Shown piece by piece: positions 54,740 to 64,000 of a stretch of 64,000 nt of DNA. The DNA is from Merluccius polli. Lineage: Eukaryota; Chordata; Actinopteri; Gadiformes; Merlucciidae. A model generated the notes under the pieces. It ran no database searches, was not told the origin of the DNA, and saw only the letters and a list, made by a program, of their open reading frames with translations. Location: the NCBI GenBank assembly GCA_030340625.1, contig JAOPHQ010000571.1, positions 41,001 to 105,000 on the forward strand. Reading direction: 5' to 3'. The position numbers and the translations under genes are program-made. Numbering within the stretch: the stretch's first letter is position 1; each line of letters opens with the position of its first letter.

Positions 54740-55349
54740 AGGTGATGGGTGGATGGGTGGTGGGGGTAAAGGAAAGGGGAGGAACTGAAAGAAAAGAGAA
54801 AGTGGGGGGATAGCAGGGGGAATAAAGAGTAGAGTAATGGAGATAAAGTGAGTGAGAGGCAGACAGAAAAAGAGAGAGAGAGAGAGACAGTGAGAAATAG
54901 AGAGGAAGAGATAGGGAATTGGATAAAGAGACATATGAACATTTGTCTTAGGGCTAAATCATTGTGGTTAGAACAAATACAAGACCTTGAACTGTAATGT
55001 CCTGACCCACAGGTCAGAACTATCCAATTCGCTATATACTATACTTATAACTACTGGTGTAATATTACTATGCATACATACAGTAAATGCTTTTTTCATC
55101 TATGTGTGTTTGCTCAGAAAGTAAAGTTGTAAAATGTTAAAAATATGTGGTGGTTACACAACACATATGACTATATTTACAATCCCACAATAATATTCAA
55201 ATGGTACAAATCCAAACGATGAGGATATACTGCAAAATTAGTAAGTATAACATATTCAGATTTCTATAATGGAATACATTTTTGGTTTATGTTTCAAAAG
55301 CATTAAATGTAAAAATTGACAATAGAACAATATTGACATTAGCAGGGCC

Positions 55350-56781
55350 GGACTGGGAAAATGATTCAGGCCGGGAAATATAGCGTAAGTCAGGCCACTT
55401 TTTAAGCGGGGGGGTCTGGGGGTCCCCCACCAGGAACATTTTAGTTACAAAGACTTCATTTCCTGCATTCTTGTGAATTTTAGTGCTTGTGAATCATACA
55501 CTAATTAGCCAACAACTGCTTAGTACAATGTACTGTAATGGACCTCAAATAAAACCGAAGGTACATATCATTAAGGAGGGAGACGACACAAGGCCTAATG
55601 TTTAACCAATATTTATCAAAAGATAAATAAATAAATAAGTAGGTAAATAATGTACTTACAAAATAGAAAATGAGGTGTGGGCTTCAGTTAATCAGTGGTG
55701 GGTGCAGGGTGTTGAATGAAGTGTACGGGTGTCAAGCTAGAGTAAGTGTGTGAGATGCAAAAAAACAAAAAAAAATTAACGTATGTACGTTACAGCTTAG
55801 CTCAGCTTGGTTTCAAATCCAAAATGTTGCCATATTGGCAGTGCACAGTTTTAGTTTTCTTTGAGACTAACTCTGCCATTTCTCATCTCGTCACCCCAAA
55901 AAACACAGTAACTTTCTAGTAAACAAACACAACATGGGGGATGCGTGCGCATCCCCCCCTCTATTCATAGAACCGAGCAAGAGCACAATACTCTAATCAG
56001 TTTATGATATATGATATATTTGATACACTACCCATCAAAAGTTTAAATAGCCCTTTAACAATACAAACATTACATAACATAGACCTTTCAACAATAATGT
56101 AATTACAGTAGCCCAAATAGTGTGACAAATGTATGGCGCGCACACACACACACAATGAAGACAGAAGTGTCTGGGCTCAAAGTATGAGCTCACTGACTCA
56201 AATTTTCAACAAACGCATGAATTGCCAAATAATATTGATCACATTAACTAAACTAGATATGCCAATTATGCCACCAATGTTTTTGAGGAAATTAGAAAGG
56301 GAACAACCACTTTTATTATTGATTGTCCAGTGTCTAGGCAGCTTTAACATTGGGCTGTTGACAGGGGATGATGATGATGCATGTTAGCTAGCCAGCGTGT
56401 TTATTTTCATGAAGAATATTCCTAAAAAATCCATAAATAATATTCCATTAAAAAAATTCAGTGCATGAAAACATTTGGTCAATTTTGCTGCATTTAGCGG
56501 CATCTCCTAAAAGGGCCTTTTAGGAGATGCTTTTTTATCTCTCTCCCTCTCTGTGCCACCCTTCCTCTTTTTTCCACAGTCCATCTTAAACGTCAGTTAT
56601 ACTGCTTGACAGTTGGACTGCCCTGGCCGCAAATACAGGGTGGCAGGGGAGGTAAGACTCATTAATATTCATAAAAAGCGCTACCTGATTGGCCAATACA
56701 ACGTTCCGACTCTGACATGTCAGACACGACAGGCCTTGCCAGGCCAGGCTGGCTTGCTTCCAAATTCAGTGGCCTGACTAT
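55350..56781. mobile_element. Possible eroded hAT-like repeat
   Basis: It begins CAGGGCCGGACTGGG, a start seen in fish hAT-like repeats, and has GTCAGGCCACT near the left with an inverted AGTGGCCTGAC near 56768-56781. The inner sequence is unremarkable. The right terminus is not clean and no duplication was found. Confidence 0.35.
56500..56530. repeat. Perfect hairpin, 15 bp arms
   Basis: GCATCTCCTAAAAGG pairs with 56516-56530 around a single central G. It is followed by a T run, so transcribed from the plus strand it looks like a stem plus U tract. Bacterial-type termination is not expected here. Confidence 0.9.
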
Positions 56782-57392
56782 GGGCAAATTGGACATTAGT
56801 GTAATATCAGACCTAATATGGGCTATATATGGTAATAGGACTGCCTGAAAGAATAGATCCTGTATCTTAATGGGACCTTCCTGGCTAAAATAAAAATAAA
56901 TATGCTACTATTCTTAATTTCCTGGTTAAATATTACAAAACAAATTAATTTCATGTCTAATTTTGAAGATGCTCCCATTACAAAGATATTCTCTAATATA
57001 ACAGAGAAACAGCCCGAATGCTGTATTCAAAACAGCATGGTCGTATCATAACCCAGTGTATAGTTAATTTCATTGTTAAAAGGATAAACATAAATGTATT
57101 TCCTGCATGACTACATTCTTCTTATATGCCTCAAGTATTCAACTTTCAACCTCTGTGAAATATTTTTTCATCTCTATATATAGTGTTGAACAATGCAAAT
57201 TGTCAAAGTAAAGCTTTAACAAAAGCGAAGGCTGAATCCAAAAGGGAATGTGCAGTGAAACAATGATAAACCTGCCCCTAGGCTCTTCTTATCAACCTAT
57301 TTTCTCTTCCTTGCTTAGTAGAAGCTTCATTTCCAAGTATTTAGCCACTCAACCACATTTAATTAGGACAGAGCATGTTAATGTGCTGGTAT

Positions 57393-57450
57393 TGTGTTGG
57401 TATTATCAGTGGCTACCAGGTTACTGATAGCCACTGATAATACCGACACA
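57393..57450. repeat. Near-perfect hairpin, 23 bp arms
   Basis: 57393-57415 pairs with 57428-57450 with one mismatch; the loop is 12 bases. The CACTGATAATACCG end of the right arm is partly repeated again at 57449-57462. Confidence 0.9.
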
Positions 57451-58229
57451 CTGATAATACCGTAACTGTAGATATTTCCTATTCTAATTATCATATACCA
57501 AAAATGATTGATTAAAAGAGAAATACTATATAAAATGTTAGAATGTATGAATGACAAATACAATTATATATTTACATTTCTTTATCCTGACCAATTTTAA
57601 AGCAACAATCAACAAATACATTTCTACACATTTATATTTGTATCACAATTGCTAATATACCGTAAGACATTTACAGGCAAAGTTTTATGTTGATAAACAT
57701 AATTGTTTGGAATAATATTATTTTTAGTTTATGAATTTAATACTTTTTTTTGGTTCCATTTTCACTTTAAGGTTTCAGCAACAACAACTGGCTCCCTACA
57801 CTTTTCAAAAGACAAATCAACATTGGGACCGTGTTAGGGCCTCGCCTCATTCAACATCTGTTTCCGGCCTTGTCTCAAAGATCTTTTGATTTTCGCTTGT
57901 CAGTGTACACCAGTGTGGTGTGAAGCAGAGAAGTTGGCAAGCGAAAGTGTGGTAGCCCTCCATTTACTCTCCCTGTTCCCAGAATCACAACGATAGATAG
58001 CCCACTTCAGGTAATGGTGTGCCAAGCAACTCATCTTCATGATCAGTGGTACCCAGTCCAAATCCCTTTTGTACATCGGCGATTCCTACACTCCTCACAG
58101 AGCCGGCGTGCCTAGGGGTGTTGTCTGTGTACTGGAGTAAAACTAAAGGAGAGGTAGAGGTGAAAACTGTTTTTTTCCAGCCTGAAGGGAGAAGGTGTGT
58201 TGCCATATAGACTGCAGGAAGTCACTTCT

Positions 58230-58272
58230 AAGGAGGTATTCTACCTCCTTGGAAAGGTACTCCCTTTCCAAG
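58230..58272. repeat. Two overlapping hairpins
   Basis: AAGGAGGTA (58230-58238) pairs with 58242-58250. CTTGGAAAGG (58248-58257) pairs with 58263-58272. The two stems share bases 58248-58250. Confidence 0.9.
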
Positions 58273-58686
58273 TCTTCCTACCTCTCTTGGTGTAAAGGGT
58301 GATGTGCTGTCCTTCGCTTAACTTAAGATTGTTTTTCTAAACACTTATTTTTGTATTATGTATTTTTTTGGTCAAAGAGGCTACATAGGTCACTTGCCTT
58401 GTCTGTGTCTACAGAAAACACCAAATTCCTGAAAACGCCAAATTTCACTTCAACCTTGCTGTCGGTGTGCTTTCTGCATCTTTGCTGCTAGTTTTGGACT
58501 ATGTCTTGACTTAAATTATTCCAGATTTCAGAAATCTAACGTCTGCACAGAAAATAAACCCTCCTCTGAAGCTTTTTCTTATAACGCTCACTTATTAATG
58601 GTCACTCATAAACGCAAGATGTTGTAGCTCAGCGATCTCATTGGAAATCCTGGTAAGAATAATGTAAGAATGTAAGTAAGAATAAT

Positions 58687-60096
58687 GGGTCCCACTTAAT
58701 TTTACGGTACACTAATAAGACGCAATAAGCCATATTTTGTGTCAAATTAGAAATAATATGTTCTTTATTAGACAGTAAACAAACACAGTTATACCCTAAT
58801 TAGACACTATACACCTAAATTATGCTGTTATTAAAAAAACTCATATAAAGCCATATTACACCGAAAATATACTATAATTAGACACTATTATACCAAAATT
58901 AGAAACCCAGTAGGAGATCCTAACACACTGTTAGACACCATTTAGATCATAGTCTATTAGAAATAAAATACAATGCCATATCAGATCCAAAAATATGCTA
59001 GTTAGACGCTATTGTACCCTTACTACCAAATTATGCTGTAATTAGACACCGCATTTAATTCTACAAAAATTGGCCTATGATAGCTTAATTAGACAACACA
59101 GGCTGTAAGTAGATGATGTAATATTATATCGGTCATAGCCTTTATAATCGTCAGACAAAACACTGAGAGCTCAGAGGACAATACATTAATTTGGCCTTTA
59201 TTTAACAGTTTCACTTTCTTACAGGGTCATTTGTTGCTCATTAGAAGAAAACTGTACTCAAGTCAAACCACATCGGGACCAGATGGGACATCTGGTCCCT
59301 CATAGCCTGGATGTTCTCTGGAGTCCCGTGGAGACATCAGCTAATTTAATGCCATGTCACTATCCGACCCCAATAACATTAGGCTATGGAAGCTGCCAGG
59401 ACATTGCATCTTTATTTCCCACTGTAGACCCTTATTAGACTTTATTAGAGGGTCATTTTTGACACATTACAACATAACTGTACCGTAAACTAAAGTGAAA
59501 TCCATCTTTATTTCCCTATTATACTCTTATTAGACTTTTTGGCAGGCAACTAACTATCGCTTATTAAATTGTGTATTGATACAAAGCTTGTAGTTTTTTA
59601 TTCATTACTTTATTATTGAAATGCAAATAAGGACATGCATAAACTTTTATGTCATATGTGATGGCAGCCACTTTAGCAACTTAATATCCTGAACAACCAA
59701 TGATGACGACATGATGTTATCCACATAGTCCACAGGTCGACAAATAGAAACAATGAGACTCATGATGTTATCCACATATTCGACAGGTTGACAAATAGAA
59801 AATACAAAACTCTAAACAAAAGTAGCTGTAACTCACGCTTGCGGCGCAATGCACCATGGAGGTTGTAGTAATTGACGATTGTACAACATGCTTCTGTAGT
59901 TTATTCTGATGGTGTTTGGGTACATTTCAAGAGCTTTGGAAATTAGGTGGCATAATTTAGGTGTATGGTGTCTAATTAGGGTATAACTATGTTTCTTTAC
60001 TGTCTAATAAAGAACATATTATTTATTTGTTGTCTAATTTGATACAAAGTACGGCTAATTACATTTTATTAGTGTACCGTAAAATAAAGTGCGACC
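58687..60096. mobile_element. Fold-back DNA element with about 140 bp inverted ends
   Basis: The left arm (58687 to about 58823) and right arm (about 59948 to 60096) are inverted copies with roughly 85-90% agreement by eye. Shared blocks are TTTTACGGTACACTAATAA, TATGTTCTTTATTAGACAGT and ATACACCTAAATTATG. The interior repeats an AATTAGACACTA-like motif many times. There is no transposase. Superfamily and target duplication are not clear. Confidence 0.8.
59710..59811 (+). repeat. Tandem duplication of 51 bp
   Basis: CATGATGTTATCCACATA to GACAAATAGAAA occurs at 59710 and again at 59761 with a few substitutions, inside the fold-back element. Confidence 0.85.
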
Positions 60097-60899
60097 GAGT
60101 AATGTAAGAAGAATGTAAGAATAATGTTAGAAGAACGTAAGAAGAATCTAAAATGGAAACGAAGAGGATAACGTTATCTCATGTTACAAGTTACAAGGCA
60201 CATATGAATGTCATATGAATAATGTATGCTCATACGTGTAATGTCAAGGAATACATTTACATTTTAGATCTATAGAAAGTTTTTAAATACGCATGTGTAA
60301 GAGAAAATAAAAGTCACTGTGCACTATGCCCATATCTAGAACTAATTTCTTGAGATTAACTAATTAACCTCTTAGTCACGCTGTTTTTTATTAACATAAA
60401 AAAGACACATTTATATTATCTGGATTCACATGATAAAAATTTGAAATATGTTACCAATCAGATTAAGACGAGATGAGCCAATACCATTGGAATTTGCAAA
60501 ACATCCCATGACATTCAGCAATCAATGTTTGTTTCTTACTTCTGGTTTCTTTTTCTTATGTCTTTATCGATCCAAAAACGAACAACAACAGCAAACGTAA
60601 TGTAATGTTACTCTGAAGCTACCATCTAAGAATAAACCTGAGCTCCAATAAAGGGGAAAGAAAAAGATCCAGAAAGTGAACTTAAAATAAAGTGAAGATA
60701 AGACAGTGGGAGTGTGGGATCACAATACGAGACATTAAGACAAGTCAGTGTGGTGAAACACAGGAGCTGCTGTCCCTTCACACTGTGAGAGGCTGGCACT
60801 GGGCTCCAACGGTGCCTGAAAACACTGCCTTGAAACCTCAATCTTGAGAAACAGCACAGCAGTGTTGTCAGTCTGCTGAACACAAGACAAATACATACT

Positions 60900-60928
60900 G
60901 GCCCACACACACAAACACACGGACACAC

Positions 60929-60999
<71 letters not shown>
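60900..60999 (+). repeat. (CA)n microsatellite
   Basis: The pure part is at about 60931-60999, preceded by ACACAAACACACGGACACACGG. Confidence 0.92.
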
Positions 61000-61001
<2 letters not shown>

Positions 61002-61086
61002 TAAACAACCTGACACATACACATACACACACATGTATAGACATAGAAAGAAGGATACATGTCACAAACACATTTCCCACACATAT

Positions 61087-61147
61087 GTGTGTGTGTGTGT
61101 GTGCATGGGTGTCAAACAAACACACACACGCATGCGCACGTGCACGT

Positions 61148-61223
<76 letters not shown>
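61087..61223 (+). repeat. (TG)n followed by (CA)n
   Basis: A short TG run (61087-61103) and a longer CA run (about 61150-61223), with the palindromic GCACGTGCACGTGC between, form a potential large hairpin. Confidence 0.9.
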
Positions 61224-61227
<4 letters not shown>

Positions 61228-62084
61228 GCCTGTCTGGAAGCCTATAATTTGTCATGGCATCTGACATGTAAGCCATCATAGTCTCCAATGAACGGCAGCC
61301 AATGAGCTGCTGTTCAAGATTCTACCAGATACAACCACAGATATTTAAGATCTTAATTTATTAGGACACCATATGAACCTTGCATGAGAAATATAAATAA
61401 ATACAAACAATGGTGAGCAGTCTTTCACTGTGTTTTATGGCCTCAGTGTAGATGTGACTCCTGCCTTGTCCTGTAATTAATTTATGCTTATAGCCTTTCC
61501 TTAAATTTGTCTTTTTTCATATTCATATTTTTCATACCGTGCTGGTTATTGCTATAGAGCTACTGCAATGCACTAATGCTTGTTTTTATTATCTTTAAAT
61601 CATTCTCTTGAATCACTTAAAAGTGAGAGTAAAAGTAAAACCAACTTAACTATAAAGAAATTAATAAATAAATGTCAAAAATATCTGCTCCAGAAAAAAA
61701 TGTGCATTTACTTTTGACATTGACATGACATTTATTATTATTAACTTATTAAATTATCCCACATATTTACTGATTCAATCATTCATTCATTTTTAATTTT
61801 GGCTGATTTGATCCACCATACCCTCATCTACTGAACAAGTAGAACAACGTGAACAACATGATGCCAAGACGGGATTGGCTATTAACTACGCCACACCTGA
61901 AATACCATCCAGGTGTGACATATTGCCAGTAGCTGCCAGGCAACATCTGCCGCCTTGCCATGTTCTTATCAACGACAGGCAAATAATCGCCTGGCAGCTC
62001 AAGTTTCATTGACATCCATGATGTCTCCAGAGGAAGGCTACGGAGTATCATGCTGAAAAATCGTTAATTAACTTTGTTCCCAGT

Positions 62085-62104
62085 CACTCTCTCTCTCTCT
62101 CTCT
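62085..62104 (+). repeat. Short (CT)n microsatellite
   Basis: About ten CT units. Confidence 0.85.
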
Positions 62105-63007
62105 CATCTAAAAAGCCCCACTCATCATTAACTGCATAAGACCATGGGTGAACCCATAGACTGTATACAATGAACCTGTGGTTTCTTCTTCAAGCTATTA
62201 AGACTGACTGAGAGACAGGCAGGGAAGCAGAGAGGTACGGCGCAGTGTGAAGATGGTTGCTAATCACGCACAGCTGGCCCAATTACGCAGGTGAGGCGGC
62301 GGACACCGGACACAGCGAACGTCATGGAGTTAACCAAGCGAGAGGTTGGAGAGGACAGGTGAGAACGGTTATTGCAGCTGGGTTTAGATTTGAACGCTGC
62401 CTGGTTAGTCAGTAGATGCAGTGGCGGGAACGTGTCAAATCATGACTGTATGTTTGCCTCAAATGATGCCCCCAAATTGGAGGTTTTTGGTCATTTTTTA
62501 ACTATGCTATGTGTTCACTCCTAGCGAGTAATAGATTTGAAGGAGCGAGTTCCATTTTTTTATGTTGCCTTTTGATCCTTTTAACTGCTGGTAAAATCTG
62601 TCAACTGACAGCACCTTGTCCACGCACTGTAACCCGATGGTGACGTATCGCTGCCTTAGAAGCCAGTCTAGCGCCACTTACTTTGATGTAAGAAATCTGC
62701 CCACAAATTGCACCGACTTGGTAAGAGACATGTAGATGGAAGTTCTTCTGGTTTTGGACCTAAAGGTTCTAACTGTCGAAACCCGACAGTTATTACAGGC
62801 TTCATAACAACTATTTGAATGTGATGTGACCATGAAATCAGGCTGGGAAATGTTAGGAGCGATTAATATGTTAAAGAGGGGGAATGAATTCCCGCTACAG
62901 TGGCTGTTAAACAGAAACACAGAGGAGGACATGGGAAGAACCGCGGCTGGAGTGGAACTGACTGGCAGAGCCCCAGTTGGAAAAAATACAAAAAATGTGT
63001 GTGTGTT

Positions 63008-63017
<10 letters not shown>

Positions 63018-63085
<68 letters not shown>
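63018..63085 (+). repeat. (GA)n microsatellite, about 34 units
   Basis: A short TG lead-in changes to a pure GA run. Window bases 63800-64000 are also GA-rich. Confidence 0.93.
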
Positions 63086-63086
<1 letters not shown>

Positions 63087-64000
63087 CTATGTGTGCCTGT
63101 CAGTGGAGTGGTGGTGGTGGTTTAGGGACGGATCTAATTTTCTGCGGCTGAATGGGGGCCGTTAGAAGTGAGTTATCCAGGGCCTCTCAACAGCGATCTA
63201 CACTGGAGGTGAGGAGCCCTTGTTCGGGGCCCACATTGTGAGAGGGGACCCTGACAGTAGGAGCAAGAAACCCCAATCTACCTGCCAGCCTTGGAGGTGC
63301 CCACCACAAATCATCCACAGGGATCATTAGTTAAGAACCAAAAAGTAAAAGGAATAACAATAAAATTACAATAAATTACTAAAATGTAACAAGAGTTTAA
63401 GGTGAAATTAATTATTATTATATTCATCAACATTAAATGTATTTCAATGTTTCTTTACATCTCCAGGGATAATAACTAAAACCATGTTGCAGGAAATAGT
63501 ATTGTTAATGTAGTTAGTGCAGTCATTCAGTTTGTAGTTAGATTGCTGATTATGTAAGTTAAACCACCAGATAGCCCACTAGCTAATAGGAAAACCATTA
63601 GCATTGTCTTTAGAGGCTTCTCCCAACCCCAAAAAGCCACAACGTGTTACTCATGTTACTAAAATGGAATGAAATGAGCCGAGGGAATGGGAAATGGAGT
63701 AGGAGATGTGTGCATGTGTGTGTGCATGTATGTGTATGGGGGGTCAATCAAAGCTAACAACTGCCAGTACATACCATATATTTCCTTCTCAATTTGTTCC
63801 ATCAGAGAAAGGAAGAAAGAGAGGGAGACAGTGTGCGAGAAGTGAGAAGAGAGAGGAGAGATATATATAAATGAGTGAGAGAGTGAACAGAAAAGAGAGG
63901 GAGACAGCAAATAGTGAGAGGGGCCACAGATCGAGAGAAAGAAAAGGGCAATAGAGAGAGGGAGATAAAGAGGGGAGAAACAGGGAGAGAGAAAGCGAGA

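Larger units (their letters stand above)
50125..64000 (-). other. TMEM132 upstream intron (3' part)
   Basis: No further TMEM132 exon (family N-terminal domain or signal peptide) is recognised to the window end, so this is probably a single large intron. It contains microsatellites, a possible hAT-like repeat (55350-56781), perfect hairpins (56500-56530, 57393-57450, 58230-58272) and a long-TIR element (58687-60096). The rest is AT-rich with no recognisable gene. Confidence 0.75.

Noticed and set aside
56500..56540. Stem followed by a T run resembling a rho-independent terminator
   Set aside because: The window is eukaryotic nuclear DNA; such terminators are not expected, so it is listed only as a hairpin.
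50125..64000. Search for upstream TMEM132 exons
   Set aside because: No minus-strand frame shows the family's N-terminal domain or a signal peptide with splice sites, so none is reported.

Overview
The window looks like nuclear DNA of a teleost fish. It is intron-rich and low in gene density. It is packed with (CA)n/(GA)n microsatellites and carries transposon families common in fish: DIRS, a Tc1/mariner element of the DD36E type, PIF/Harbinger, hAT/Angel-like MITEs, TTAA-site elements and an L2 tail. No bacterial or organellar feature, tRNA, rRNA or CRISPR array was seen.

The only host gene I can support is on the minus strand. It is the 3' two thirds of a TMEM132-family single-pass membrane protein, probably TMEM132C (TMEM132D is the alternative). 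Six coding exons were assembled by hand from reading frames, splice sites and matching intron phases: 50124-49935, 27656-27513, 17058-16850, 11989-11716, 10677-10486 and 8388-7213. Together they encode about 727 residues: extracellular Ig-like/BIG2-like region, one membrane helix and a cytoplasmic tail ending at the stop at 7213-7215. The first exons (signal peptide and N-terminal domain) are not in the window and should lie beyond 64000. Everything from 8389 to 64000 between exons is therefore intron, including a 22 kb intron (27657-49934) that holds most of the transposons.

Layout: 1-429, unassigned flank. 430-4110, a degenerate DIRS-type tyrosine-recombinase retrotransposon with inverted terminal repeats, gag, RT, RNase H and recombinase remnants, and a striking perfect 31 bp hairpin. 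4111-6540, AT-rich intergenic DNA. 6541-7212, probable 3' UTR of the TMEM132 gene. 7213-50124, the gene. Inside its introns are an L2 LINE tail (20.05-20.47 kb), a TTAA-flanked element (21.19-22.08 kb), a SINE-like repeat (27.83-28.03 kb), a multi-level nest of DNA transposons (29.80-33.20 kb), a 650 bp GGT/GGA tract (43.5-44.1 kb), a MITE inside a probable older repeat (45.98-46.89 kb) and an apparently intact Tc1-like DD36E transposon (47.41-48.63 kb). 50125-64000 is the 3' part of a further intron with a long-TIR fold-back element (58.69-60.10 kb), several perfect hairpins and more microsatellites.

The most interesting items are the nested transposons, whose order of insertion can be read from intact target-site duplications; the intact DD36E transposon; the DIRS hairpin; and the way microsatellites or homopolymers abut many splice sites of the TMEM132 gene. 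I did not find a clear candidate for an undescribed multi-gene system.
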